The notes under the pieces: generated by a model | Told to the model about the DNA's origin: nothing | Seen by the model: the letters and a program-made list of their open reading frames with translations, nothing else | Database searches by the model: none | Position numbers and translations under genes: made by a program | Assembly: GCF_028453695.1 (NCBI RefSeq) | Contig: NC_135773.1 | Span: 3,410,001 to 3,474,000 of the forward strand | DNA: 64,000 nt | Reading direction: 5' to 3' | From: Augochlora pura | Lineage: Eukaryota > Arthropoda > Insecta > Hymenoptera > Halictidae | Part shown: in pieces, positions 1 to 13,371 of the stretch | Position numbering within the stretch: position 1 is the first letter of the stretch | How the letters are laid out: the number at the start of each line of letters is the position of its first letter

Positions 1-482
1 CGGTTCTTTCGGGACGGAAAACTTTCTCCGTAAACATAATTTCTCCTTTCGATAAAAGAAAACCACGAAACGTCGAAATCGTGTCGTATCTTTGCACGGC
101 CTATCTTCAAAAGTATCATATACCGGGGCTCGGATTTATCGGGTAATTAAATCGGAATCGATTTCTAAAAAAAACCGCGTGCAAAGATTCGAAAATAATA
201 AATAGAACGAACAGATCTCTGCATTACAATTGTAAATGTATTAAATCGGTTCAATAATATCGTTGCATTCTCTTCGAGTTATGAAAATTATTAGAAGAAA
301 TACATTTTCATCCGACTATCACTTTTTTACGTTCGACTCGGCTGATTTTTATTTCGCATATTTATTTACAGTCTAATAATTACTCGATATTATCGAATCG
401 GTCGACAATGACGAGAGATTGATATTGTAGTCGCGTCAAGGGCGAAATTTCAATTACAACAGGATTTCGAAATTTCCTGAGC

Positions 483-485
<3 letters not shown>

Positions 486-562
<77 letters not shown>
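486..562. repeat. (TG)n microsatellite, about 77 bp
   Basis: Uninterrupted TG dinucleotides, about 38 copies. On the minus strand it translates as alternating Thr-His, which creates a spurious ORF. Confidence 0.98.
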
Positions 563-565
<3 letters not shown>

Positions 566-949
566 GCCTAGATTGAAAACAGTGGCTCTGTCCAGTCCTT
601 AATGTGTTCGTCGCTAACTGGTTCCATCTAGAACCCATCGCCACGAATCAAGCTGCGCGCGAGGGATTGAATTCGGGTTTATGATCTTCTCAGTGCACGA
701 AGACTACCAGTTAATCAATTAATTAACGGTAAGATTCTCCGACGTGCACGCGAGAAATTATCCTGCTGCTGCGCTCGGAACATCTTCCTTTCGAGAGAAG
801 CAAATGTTGCGAACGACGAAAATATTTATTTTGTATTTCATAGAGGCGATTATCATATTACGATAATCAAACAGTTTTAACTATAGTAATCACGAATCGG
901 ACGTGTTTCTTGGAATTTAGATTTAATTGCGAAACTATACGCAAGGTTA

Positions 950-1340
950 GGTATTAAAAGGTAATCCGATTAACGATGTTAGTTATTACATAACTTGTTA
1001 GCTATAAATTATTATAAATTAGTTGTACACGTGACTCGTTAATTATTACAAGATATTATAAATTTAGTTATATATATATATATAATTTATTAGTTAATAT
1101 AAGGTAACATAAATTTAGCTATATATGCAATTCGTTAATTTCTACAAAATATTATAAATTAATTATACATGTATCTCGTTAGTTATTACAATGAGTCTAT
1201 AGTAATTTATACTAATTAACGAGTTACATATATAATTAATTTGCTAATAATACATAATAAGTAACAAGTTATACATACAACTAACACAGCTAATTTAAAA
1301 TAACTCTCAAGTTTAGTTATTGTAAATTAGTTACAATAAA
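950..1340. repeat. AT-rich block of diverged direct and inverted repeats
   Basis: The motifs attataaatt, ctcgttaattattac and taattatacatgta recur several times in direct orientation. The stretch near 1155-1187 is an imperfect inverted copy of 1205-1243. A short (TA)n run sits at about 1068-1084. No coding potential is seen. It may be a decayed MITE or a slippage-derived block. Confidence 0.6.
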
Positions 1341-1904
1341 TAGTTATAATAATTCGCCATTAATCAGATATTCGTTTTTCATCCAACTCCGCTATGGCGA
1401 CCTTAGCATGTTCATTTCAATAACTCGCTGCGCTGTTCCTACGCCATGAACGAGGAAAATGTACACCTGCGGTCACCGAACAAGATATTGCAGATCTGCT
1501 ATATATATACATATATACATATATGTATATTTTCTAGATCTGTTCTCAATCCGACGACCATGAAGACAAGATATCTCGCGGTGGCTTCGACGTATCGAGA
1601 CGGAAGAAAGTTAATACATGTACACTATCATCCAAAAACGTTTGGAAACTTGCCGCTTTCACTGAAGATACGAAGTTCACGGGTGTCGCAATAGGAAAGG
1701 ATACGTCTCTTAGAAAACGCTGGCCATTGTTCTCGACTCGCGTTAACATGTGCGATGGGCAGCTATTGACTTGCGCCAATTATCGAAACAGAATACTAAA
1801 TATTTTTGTAGTTTTTCAAATGTATTTTTATATATTTTAGTTTTTATTTTTTTTTCTATTTTTATATATTACCAAATATATATCCACTACTTAACAATAT
1901 TTTA

Positions 1905-1972
1905 AAACTAAACTTTGTTAGTATAAAAATCATCTTGGGTCTCAGAGTTATGATTTGAGTGGAAAGGGTTAA
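1905..1972. mobile_element. Truncated copy of the TTAA-type MITE seen at 26861
   Basis: The stretch shares aactttgttagtat with 26941-26954 and ends in gtggaaagggttaa, matching the right terminus gtgcaaagggttga of the copy at 26861-27026. The left terminus is not visible, so this is a partial copy. TTAA at 1969-1972 fits the piggyBac-superfamily target site. The family name is inference. Confidence 0.55.
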
Positions 1973-2728
1973 TTTATATAATATAAACTTTACTCAAAAA
2001 AGTGAGAAAAATTGACGGAAATTAAATAGTCAAATAATGTTCAAACTCTGGGTGCAAATAGATCCGAGCCTCGCTCTGCAAGTGTTATAAGTAGGTTGCA
2101 ATTATTTATGTATTTATGGCATATGCATATTTCTATCATGCAAATAAATGTACAATTGAATAAGTTCTAGTAGCATTTTCATTTCCTTTTTGCTTGAATC
2201 AACGAAGAAAAGCTTTCTTCAATTTTTGTTTCCGTAAAACGACGCATGAAAACGAGAGCTTGCACACAGATCCGCGGTCTAGTTCGAATTAATTGCTACT
2301 CGAATATTACGAGTCTATGAAAATCAACGAAAAAGCGAGGAGACTCTGTGATCGACCACCGTAATTAAGGAAACTACCTGTAGCAGGCGTTTATTTTCGC
2401 GGCAAGAAAACGTACGAATTGCTAACAGTAATGAAAGTAGTGTACCACGTCGACTTGTGCAAATGAAAGTGGAATAATTAACCTTAACTGTACACACTTG
2501 CGATGCACGGCGATTTTGTTGCGGAACAAATAAATTTTCGCGTCCTCTTTCCATATTTCTTTTACTACATTTATAATTGGACTGCGAAAGTTTAAGTAAC
2601 ATAATAATTATCAAAACTCATTTGCACTCATTTATATCCTTTGTTAACAATTTTAATCAGTTGAAAGAAATTTAATTGTATTTTTAAGTTCTTCAAATTA
2701 TTATATTATATCCATATATGAATCCACT

Positions 2729-2842
2729 AAATAGTTATAATTTTTTCAAATAAATGGTTATAATTTTCCGTATAAAAAATTATAATTTTTCTAAATAAAT
2801 AGTTATAATTTTTCCAAATAAATAGTCATAATTTTTAGTAAA
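2729..2842. repeat. 23-bp minisatellite, five copies
   Basis: Tandem units of the form aaatagttataatttttccaaat begin near 2729, 2752, 2774, 2797 and 2820. The spacing is 22-23 bp with a few substitutions between units. It lies in presumed Lst2 intron sequence. Confidence 0.85.
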
Positions 2843-5800
2843 TCGCCGTCGTTCTTTATTTTCGAATGTCTGAGCATTGTTCAGCAATTTTTGAGTGTTG
2901 AAATAATAAATACACAGTTGGAACGTGACAGCCGCGTTTGAAAATACACGTGTCGTTCGTGAAACACGCGTCGTTTGCGTAATGAAATTTCTATGCGGTG
3001 TGTACAGTCAAAGTTAAACGCGAATGAAAAACGATCCGCACGTAAAAAGATCATTATGGCGGTTTCTACGCTTCTTCTAATTGCGACAGAAGCTGCGAAG
3101 GGAAGACACTAAGAAAGTACTAACGGTATACATAGCTACATTTATACTAGAAAGGGAAATTCAAGAAGCTAGGTGGACAAAAAATCTCTTTCGAAACCAC
3201 ATTGTAATATACGGTATCGCCATAACTACTGTGTAACAGACTGTAGATATACTTATAAAAAAATAAATAAAAAAAGCTGTTTACAATGTGGTGCAACACG
3301 TAAGCGAAGATAAGTATGCAGAACAATATGCTAACGTGACGAGAGGCACCAAGAGACATCGTTGAATATTATAGTATTAAAATGACATAATTACGTAATT
3401 ACCAATTATATAAAATAAATTATAATAAAAATGAATTTCAAAGGCTAGTCAAATTGAATTTAAAAATTAGTCAAATTAATTAGAATAGCTAAACGCCTAA
3501 TCAAGACGAGCTCAAACGCCAATATACAGAAATTAAAGGATCAAAGAAACACTGCGATCATCGAGCGAGAGACTACCGTACTCCTAAAAGGCGATGGCTG
3601 CGTAGACAGTCGCCGGTCCCCGGCATCGATCAACGGAGGTCTCCTCAGCTCGGAAGCAATAAGTTGAACGTTGATCGAGTTTCACCGGTAGTCGGGCGGC
3701 GGGCAATCGAGAAAACGTTTACCCCCGACGTAACCGGGTGAAAAGAAAAACTGGCCGGTCGCGTTTATTTTCAACGAACGACAACGGCGGCGATTGGGGC
3801 GCGCCGAAGACGAATCGATCGGATCGACGGGTTGCTGCCGCTTCCGCGGCCTGGTGTGCGCGTTTTGAACCTGATCCAACTACAGCGGGCAAAACGACGG
3901 TCAAGGCACCGTAAAAGTAACCAACTGAAATCTTTACTTTCCCGGCGCGCACGCGGTAAACTTGAAAAGTGTGCTACTACCACCTTTCGTTCACGGCCGG
4001 GCGAGGCTGCCATCGAGAGTGCACCGAACCCGTTCGGCCACCACGAAACTCGAAGGAAACTGGGCTTGACGAACCGAATCCGGCTCACGGCTCTCCGATT
4101 TTCAATGGGGAAAAGACGCGAGATGGGATCGAGGGGCAATATCTGTCCTGGGTGCTTTGTGATCAATCTTGCAACCTCTCGCGATGGAACACGATGGTTC
4201 ATTGGTACCAAAGATGGCCAGGATTCATAATTTAATAACATTTTTATTAATATCGGTGTTGTTTCCATATTGATTACTCTCAGATTGCTGAATCGAAAAA
4301 TGCCAAATTCAAAATGGAAAATTAGACACCAGGGTTGAGTATATTTTATCCAAACTAAGAATAAAATATCTATGCCAAATTAAAATTTCATGTATTAATT
4401 GCAAAAAACAAGAGTCGAATAAATTGTATTTCTCCTTTTAATAATTCCAAGAAATTGGAAATATAACAATGTCGTTAAAAATTCTTCTAAGGCTTCCACA
4501 GTCTTAAGTTGCGCGTATTCATCTTTGCCACAAGTGCATATAAATCGCTGTCTAGTAACGTGCTACGCAAATAAACATTTATAATAAACACGGTGAGCGA
4601 GACGAATATACTGTGCAAATAATTGCACGCCACCTTGCTACATATTTTTCAGATTCTTTGATTTCTCGTGCTCGTGTTCGCAGATCTATTTTCAGCGCTA
4701 ATGCGAGTATTTGAATCAATGTTAGAGCGAACATTTTTTAAGAAAATTTAACGCTGCGCATACAGATACAATATTTGATGCCACAGCAGATTACACGCTT
4801 TGTTGTTGAATCCGCTGCGGATTTTCCTAGCTGGTACACGTGCGAAATGTAACGCTTAAGGTGCACTTTATCAGAAGACATGTTTGCTGACTAATTGCAG
4901 CAATATTGTACGATGTCCTAGCGGCATACAATGCGGTTGGAATAAGTATAACGCGAACCACAATGCGATCCGAGGAAATTTCCGTGTCGGAATTTCCTAA
5001 CCAACAATTCTTAACCCAAGGAAAAATGACAGAAATCAGATATAGCGATAGATTTGTAATAAACCGTGATGTGAATCCAATCATGGCGATTGAAGTTTTC
5101 GCTACCGGCGTTCAGTTTAAGGATTTGCTATAACAGAGTAATCGTGGCCTAGAAAACATCAGAAAAATGAAAGAAAGCATGAAAGTTGGCAAATATTTTC
5201 ACACCTTAAGATTTTAATCCCACGGTGAAAGTGCGCCAGTTCGTTTTGCAACTTTATCCTATAGGAGTTTATTGATCAATTCAGAGGAAGCGCAGATATT
5301 TTTATCGTTCATATTTAGAGACATATACAAAGTTTGCTGCTAGTTGAACCCAAAAATAGGCCGGGAGGTGTACACTTAAATATTCAATTAAAGAGTGGCC
5401 GACGAAGGTACTAAAATTTTCACAACTTCATCTTCTTGTTTCCACTCCTACCCGCTTTGATATTGACTCGGGAGAGGATGCTTTTATCCACGATGAACGA
5501 CGTGCCGCCAATAAATATAATATTACCGGTCATCGGCGATGACTCGCGCTATACGCAACGTTACAAAGAAATTCCTCGTTGTTATTACACGATTCGAGCA
5601 AAACGAAGTAATGGTCTTTGTTCTATTTTTATGTCCGAGTTATTTCTAACAAGCTTCGATAACTATAATTAACTTTCAATTTCTCGAGATTTAATTTAAT
5701 GGTGACAATTGGGATAAGTTTTCGCGTACAGTAGTTTTCTCAATTAGAAAATTCTACTCTTTAAAGTATTTTTAAGATTTTATCTATTATACCTATAACA

Positions 5801-8714
5801 TTTAACGCCTGTACTTATGAATCATAAAATGATTATGATAGATCTTTTCAATGGATACTATAAATTAAACAAAGTGCGAGAGGATAAATTATATCGTCGA
5901 ATATTTTGCAGAAGTGCTGTCGAATTAATATAAAAATAATGACAAAGCAGAGATGATGATAACGAATATATGAATAACGAAATATCCAATTTTACTTATT
6001 AGAAATTAATGTTGAATTATATCAATAAAATCTATTCCAAGTTACATATTAGAAATTACGATTTCTATAAAGGCAACTGCAGAAGCATGACCGTTTGAAC
6101 CGGGTTCACGATATTTTTAAAACACAATGCGATCGTGAACCGCCGAACACGTCCGCTGAAGAAACAATCACAAATCGTGTTTGCATCAGTGTGCGTCCAC
6201 ACAAACGCTAATCGTGTCATTAGATGCTAATCGGTTGGAATCGGTTCGGTGGGAAGACCGAGCCGATTCGATTCACCGCGCTGCATCATTTCCCGACTCA
6301 TAAAGCAACCACGAGACACGCCGTTCGAAGCAATGAGGAAGCAAAGCGCCCATCGGGAACAGATGGAATGTCTATTTTGCCTTCGCGTTTTCACAAGCGG
6401 CGCGCCGCGTCGCGACTGTTACACCGACGACGACAAATGTTCGACGCGGAACACCGACAGAAAATCTTTTCCTGATACGTGCGACGAATCGCCGGCAACA
6501 AACACGACAAAATATTCTACGCGACAGAAACGCACCGCGCATTAATTAACGGCCGATACGTGCTCCGCCCCTCCTGGACAATGGAAAAACCGTTCCGTTA
6601 CAAAATGTGATTACATTCTGCTGCCTTTTCGCGGAGGCCTCGTCTAGGAATCCCATTGCGCGGCAGGGCGGGGGTGGGGGGATTGAGGTTAACCGTCACG
6701 GTATCCAGAATCGTGTAACTTTAGATGTAGGTCAACGGTAATGAAAGAGAAAGTACCTTTGTAAATAGAAAACAAGTTCGGGAATATAGTCTTTGCCTGA
6801 CCTTTACGTTTATTTAAACGCGCGTATAAAAATCATCCTCGCGAAACGTACATTTTGTTATTGTATAATGAATGGTAAGGGGGAGGTTGCAATTTAGTAA
6901 CGTGTCGTAACTTCGAAGATATCCAAGCATTTTCCAGCAGTTTTCTAAACAAATACCCGGTATATACCTGAAGTACGAAGTATTTATGAACCGAGACTAG
7001 TTGTACAGAATTTCCCGGAACTGCTTCAAAGGACGTGCAAAGGCCGTGTAATATTTACTAGGAAGATCAGGTAAATACTACGGTTAATGTACGCCTGCTA
7101 GCCGCGTTCCTCAATTACGTTCCAGTAGTAATTAGGGCATTGTGTCTGTAAATCCGATCCCCTGAAACTTGTAACGCTCGGCGAGACAATGATCCTGAAG
7201 AACGTCGCGTCCTGTCACGGTTCGAAGAAAAAGGATTTTGGAACAAAACGGACAAGTCCAAGGCCTTTCACGAACGAGGAAAATGGAAGCGTAATCCCGG
7301 TACGCAAATAGGCGTCGATAGAAATGTTATTCATCGAGGTACAGCTAGCCGAACGACAACCGAAGTTGTAAAATCTGTGCCGAGTAATAAGGCTGGATTT
7401 ATTTTTGAAAAGATCAGCGCGATGGCTAGTAAATCAACAGAAAGTCCAGGACAGAGATTAACGTTGAAGTCGCGCGTCACGCTTTTGATTACAATTAACG
7501 TTGCCTTCGTGAATTCGTGCAGAAATGAATCGTAGAAAAACTTGGTTCGCTCGTAAATTTGTCCAATCTCGAAAGGCGAAAAGCAATGTTCCTCTATCGC
7601 GTAATGTTCACAGCAGGATAGGATCTTCGAGAAAGCTAAGTTCAAGGGCGTGGAAGTATAGACGTCACTCTTTCGAGTGAGCACAGGCCAGGTGTTTTTT
7701 GAGATTTCTACGCGAAATTACGGGAGTACGATGGCTGACTGACTTTTACGGTGATAATAAAATTAGGTATAAAATGAAGTGGAAGTCTATACCCGAGAAC
7801 CACCGATTTATACAGTGAATTTTTAGACAACGGTAGAGAAGCATTGGTGGATGCATCGGCTGTTTTCTGTCGCAAGTATTTCTAATAAAACAAACGACAT
7901 ACCTGAACTACCCAATAAATACTAGAAACCTAAGACTCTCCAATATTTGTTATCTAGTACTAACAGAAGAATACACATAAGAATCCTATTGTTTGCTTCT
8001 ATTTACATTTGACAGTTACGAGCATTTAGTGCTTTCGATGCATACGACCGAAAGTGCCAATAGAAACGGTACGCGGAAGCGATTAAATTTCATCTTCCGA
8101 AGGTTTTACCGATGTTTCACCCAGTACACAATGGTTTTACGACAGTTAGAAATATCCGTAAGTCGTGGCTAATCTGCGAGAACAGAGCTTCGCGATGTGC
8201 CGGAGGCTCGGAAACCGCCGACGGTTCTATTACGTATCAGCTGATTCAGTTACGCGCAGGAGTGTGCCTGCACACACACCGAGTAGCGTTACTTGCAATT
8301 TCGAGAAGATTTCTTTGTGCGTGGCGGCGGCGATAAATTGATGAAAACCGAGGAAACATTGCGTAGTAAACAAGGCCGAACCCGACGAGGCCCGTGCGCC
8401 TATCAATGAAGCGTGCATACGTGCGCACGTACGTACATATCACGCAGGTGTAACACACGTCGCCCCAAGCACTTCAGGGTAACCGTGCGAATTTTCACGA
8501 AACAGGTGGCAACAGCGCGCAGGTCCGACGGGAGACGGTAACGGGGAAGACGGGGAAAAAAGAACGAGCGCACGCGTTCGATCAGCTAAAAGCCACACGA
8601 CGAGGAACGCGACAAAAGAAAGCACGGGAAGGAAAAACGACGGGAACCGGCCGCGCTGGAGATCGGCGACGGCCGTATCGGGGACAGGGTTCTAGTGAAT
8701 TTGCTGGCGCTCAC

Positions 8715-8750
8715 CTTAGGCCTGTAGAACCATTTTCTGATAGACTCCAT
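8715..8750 (-). CDS. Lst2: Lst2 (lateral signalling target 2 / ZFYVE28) first coding exon
   Basis: The exon encodes MESIRKWFYRPK and then runs directly into a consensus donor, AAG|gtgagc, in phase 0. The peptide matches the extreme N-terminus of LST2-family proteins: Drosophila Lst2 begins MDTFRKWLNKPK and human ZFYVE28 has FRKWLYKPK, as I recall them. In that family the next residues begin an alpha-helical N-terminal domain, and a C-terminal FYVE zinc finger binds PI3P on endosomes. The protein down-regulates EGFR signalling. The remaining exons are not in the window, which requires a first intron longer than 8.7 kb. The upstream side is GC-rich and carries promoter-like motifs, which supports a 5' end here. 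The main doubt is the shortness of the match (12 residues). Confidence 0.68.
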
Positions 8751-9130
8751 CGTAAGGCCGTCGAGGATGTCGGCAGGCTCACGGACGAGTCGTCACTGCG
8801 CCTCTCGCGGCCAAAGCACTTGCGACATAGCGAAACGTGCCACCGCGACCTTACCAGAAACCGTCACCACCACCAGACACCAATAATCAAACGCATACGC
8901 GATGGAGTTGCCTTCGTCGGCCAGTATCACCGTGAAACGTACAACCGTCGTCGATTTCGCTCGAACCACGCATCCGAAACTACGCGTCAAACGTGAATCG
9001 CGCGTCCGTACGACTGACTGACGACGACGACCACAGACTGCAAAGGCGCAGCTCTCCGGTACGCATGCGCCCAAGCACGATTATGGTTGACGTGACGTAC
9101 ACCCACGGTCAAAATAGTTCTACGCCCCAC
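8751..9130 (-). promoter_or_regulatory. GC-rich 5' UTR / promoter region of the Lst2 exon
   Basis: A CpG-rich stretch lies immediately upstream of the candidate Lst2 start codon. It contains an NRF1/ewg-like palindrome, acgcatgcgc, at 9061-9070 and a doubled CRE-like core, tgacgtgacgt, at 9088-9098. No TATA box is evident. Promoter function is inferred from the position and these motifs. Confidence 0.45.
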
Positions 9131-12100
9131 CCCTGACGGCACGAGAGTCGCCGATACACGAGAAAGCTCTTTCTCTCGTCTTATATTTTATATGTTCGGT
9201 CCTCTGTAGTGGTTTTTATACGCTATCATAGCATCTCCGGAGATTATGATTACAAAGTTATCCGTTCAATTTCCCTGAGTTTTTAATTATGATCACATCA
9301 CTTTTAGGAGCAGCGTTTTAAACGATCTGTGGCAACATCTACGGCGAAACGATGAACCTGTTGACCATTTAATTGCTTATCACTGTCCCTAGATGGCGGA
9401 GAAATTGTACTCCGATACGCGCGGTTTATTTGAAATTTGAATGACAGATCCGATTTTAAAGATTTATATTGTCTATAGGAAGATAAAATAAAAGCACCAG
9501 CGATACACAGAAGGAATTTAATAATATTTAATCGGAATTTAACATATTTTGATCTACGTGACTAGATTATAAAAAAAGCAATTAAAAATGTATGACTTTA
9601 ACAATGTTAAATAGTATGGATCACAAATTATGCACATTTATATGTAGGTTCCATATTTCAAGTATACATTTGCAGTTAAAATTACAAAATAGGTTCCAAC
9701 AGATCTACTTAATAGTAAAATTGTCTAAGCCTCGTGTCAATATGATGATAAAGGACAACACAATGGATTCTATTATACAAGTACATTGATCACATAAACT
9801 ATGAGCTAAAACAGAATGCAGTCTAACGTTATACAAATTCCTTCGATTAGGTTAATAAATGTCATCAATGCAGAACACAAAACCTATTAAAGGATAATGA
9901 TAAGAGGGCAAACTTATACTACCTCGTTTTACTTCTTGAGATTTGTGTACACATGTCAACGAAATGGAATGTATATTTCTATCGTAACGAGCAACGAGTA
10001 GCTTTCTTTGACGAACCGCTAAAGAAGAATTCATAGTCGGGCAGATTTGCAACGCGCTCAAACAAACATTGTCTCCAACGATGCAGTTGGTCTTAAATAT
10101 TAATAGAGTAGAAATGGAACACACCTTGTGCGTGTACTCTCAAGAAGCAACGCATAAATCTTATGTCAGTTTTACTTTGCTTAAAACTTTTTGAAAACAA
10201 TATCGAGTACTCGACCGCTCTTTCAATTTAGGGCTGAATTTCTAAGTACTCTGATACTTATACAATTTCGTTTCAAACATCCCAATATTTGGACACTTGG
10301 ATAGCAAAAGCCTCACATTATATCCATTACAACCCTACGATAACATTTTTAAATCGTAACTAGACTTTAAAATTTAATTCCCGAACAGCTTATCATAAAT
10401 CATCGAGACATAAATCACTATCGCTAGTAAAAATATATTAAGAATTCTTCTTTCTTTTTTTATACAAGGCAAAAATCTGCAATTTTTGGAAATAGAGACA
10501 CGTTCGTGTAAGTAAATTTTATCGAACAGTTTTTCAATTACACCAGCAATAAACAGTGCATAGCTCAAAAAGTTATAAGCAAAATGTTTCTCAGGAGCAC
10601 ATATATATGTATATATATATATATATATTATGCTCATCTCTTTGTGCAATAACACTTTGCGACCGGCTGCTGTAACAACCCTCGTAATTTCGGTTACACT
10701 CCCTATAATATTTCTGTCAAAAACTGTATGTGTTACCGTAAATACTGGTTATGTAACTACAGAAACATCTAGTGTTCAATACAAGCATTACTATACATTT
10801 TGCTCGAAAAATTCAAGGTTTTACTACCGTAAGTAGTCGTTTCAACTCTTTGTATTTTTAATTGTAATGCACTACCACGCCTCTCGTACATAGAATCTGC
10901 GCGAATCACTATTTATCTAAGACATCTATATCACTTGAAATGAGAGTAGTTGAGTAACTTCTTGTTGCATTATATTACACGAATTCTCTTTTTTCTTCTT
11001 TTGTTAAAATACTTGAATCAATTAACAATTTGTCTGTTACAAACATTCAAAGTTGTAATTAATTATATCCGTAATTGATTGCCACACAATAGGTAAAATA
11101 TATCGAGTAATATGATCTAGTAAGTATCACCTAAAATAAGAAACATCTAAGTGAATTATCTGTATTATTGCACGTTGAAATATGTCAGGAAACATTGTTT
11201 TGTTTTTTTTCTTTTTTAAGCAATAAATGAATAATACGTTTTCTTATAAATTACATGTTTTCGTCTCTTTGTAGTATTGTTTTCGCAATTGTATTCAATT
11301 TAAATGTCCTACAATACAAGATATCACTTAAGTATCGTTTTAATACTTACTTATTAAATACGACGAATCGAGACTTAAGTATCTTCTAATACTTAACCGA
11401 TATTAAATTTTCTAAAATACACACAGAATTCTAATCAACTCTGTCGTTAAAACATTAAGCATTATCAATGATATATTAAACAATCAGAAGTAATTTCCTA
11501 CGAAAATAAAATTCTTTCCTAACTGTTTAGGCACAAAGTAGACATTTAGAATGAATAAAATATCGAAAATATAAGAATACTTTCCGATATTTGAGTCGAG
11601 TGAGTTACATCGTTTCTCGAATTTGTAAAAACAGCTTAAAGTTAATAAAGGCATCAAGTAAATATTTCTTAATAGAAAGCACAAGTAGCAATATCGTATG
11701 AATTTTCAAACAATATCGAATCCAAAATAATTTTGCAACAATTGAACGCAACTGCATCTAACAAGATTTATAAGGTATAAAAACACCAACATGAAAACTC
11801 CTTCAAATTCCTTATACAAATTCCATTTGCAAACATTCTTACACAGAAAAATTCTTCAAAATTCGGTAAATCACATTCGTTCTTTTGTACCAGTGGTGTT
11901 TGCATTTCTAAAATACAGATCAATACAAGTTTTAATAGATTCATTGAGAAAGAGAAAAAACATTAATGAAATGGGACTAACGCTACTACGTTAAGAACTC
12001 TAATGTAAACACAGCAAGTTACTTTGCATTGTTAAACAAATCTTTGACTTTCGATACAATTTTAACACTATGATATCAATTCCTACTGAACAAGAAAAAG

Positions 12101-12920
12101 TTGTAATGCATCATGAGTTTCAATGTCGAATTACTCTGATCACTTAATAAAATGAAACTTTGAAATGTGTGGCTCGAGCAATGAAAGAGCAACTTTTTCC
12201 TTAACATAAAAAACACGCAGGTGCCATGTATTTTAAAGGCATCTCTGCTATGTAATTTAGAATATCGAAATTTAGCAATGACTAACGTACAATTCAATAT
12301 GCCGCAATTATCTTAAAGTAAAACATTCCAATAAAATTTAATTTCTTTATACATAAACGTCTCCATGCTCAATAAACCACAAATGCGGAGCGCATTTAAT
12401 TCATGTATGATAAACTCGTTGTAACATTAACGTAACTAATATACAATAAATTTACTCCCTAGGAAACAAAACTATTCAAACAGGTAAAAATTTTACATGA
12501 CTGTAAAATATCAGACAGTTCACGCTGTCTGTTAGATCTATGTACAAATTTTGACAAGAACATACCGACAGAAAACAATTGATTTCACACTAAAAATCAT
12601 TAGTGACAATTTAAAATTAAGGACACAACAGAAATGCATAACAAACAATTGATAAAGTAAATGGCACATGTTCTTCTTGCAATTAGGAAACCATAAATTA
12701 AGGATGCTACCACGCGTAGCATTAGTAACTCAACGAAGCAAGAGAAGAATGTTATCAACGTTACTATCCTTCGCTAGTGAAATGATAAATGTAAGGCATA
12801 GTTTTTTTGCGACGCATCAAAACTATCGTTGGCAAGATGAAAATCCTCTAAACATTTTGTCGACTGGAATGCACGCTACCCAGACCGGAGGATAGATTGT
12901 CCGTTTCGCAAACTCGTTGT
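9131..12920. other. Intergenic sequence and probable 3' UTR of the FAM110-like gene
   Basis: The sequence is strongly AT-rich with no recognisable coding exon. The part adjoining 12920 must include the FAM110-like 3' UTR. No AATAAA lies close after the stop on the minus strand; variant ATTAAA signals occur further on, so the 3' end is unresolved. A short (AT)n run lies at 10600-10629. Confidence 0.5.
10600..10629. repeat. (AT)n microsatellite
   Basis: About 30 bp of nearly pure AT dinucleotides with one gt interruption. Confidence 0.9.
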
Positions 12921-13371
12921 TTAACTATACCCAAACTGCACTTTTCGGCACTGACAGAGCCATTTAATGATACGAGCGTTGCGTTCGACGATGCTCGGTG
13001 GATCACTAACTCGCTGATTGCAATCGTCGTTGCCCATGCCGACGCTACAATTATTGTTCTGCCATTGACCACTCTGATTTGTCTGATTATTACCAACCCA
13101 CGAATAAAGACCTAACGCCGAGTCGACGGAACTAACGCTATCAAAAAATACCGGAGACGATGTTTTCGAGTCTGGTTCCGTGATACGCTGATAATTCTCC
13201 GAATCTAAACCCAATCGGTTAAAAAAGTTTTCGAGCTGAGTAGTCGACCGAGGAGGCCGAGCAGGTACTTTGTTGGATCGACCGTTATCTTGACGCCAAT
13301 AACGATCACTGATGTCCGACTTCGATCTCAGAATTGGTCGACCTCGACCTTCCTTCCAGCCGTCGGAAAAC
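12921..13371 (-). CDS. FAM110-like terminal coding exon (C-terminal domain)
   Basis: Acceptor gtttcag precedes 13371; the stop is at 12923-12921. The exon encodes RSKSDISDRYWR, PPRSTTQLENFFNRLGLDSE, a variable DSVSSVDSALGLYSW stretch, and the terminal PPSIVERNARIIKWLCQCRK, the best-conserved part of the family. Confidence 0.93.

Larger units (their letters stand above)
1..8714 (-). other. Probable first intron of Lst2 (no coding exon seen)
   Basis: I find no ORF here with recognisable protein homology on either strand. The minus-strand donor at 8714 (gtgagc) after a 12-codon exon implies that the next Lst2 exon lies to the left, beyond the window, so this stretch should be intron. It is AT-rich and contains a (TG)n microsatellite, a 23-bp minisatellite, a MITE fragment and diverged AT repeats, with GC-richer patches around 3.6-4.2 kb and 6.2-6.7 kb. 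The short ORFs in those patches have no family motif and look like chance openings. Confidence 0.5.

Noticed and set aside
3771..4268. 165-codon minus-strand ORF and overlapping plus-strand ORFs
   Set aside because: GC-rich patch open in several frames, Arg-rich composition, no family motif or splice context.
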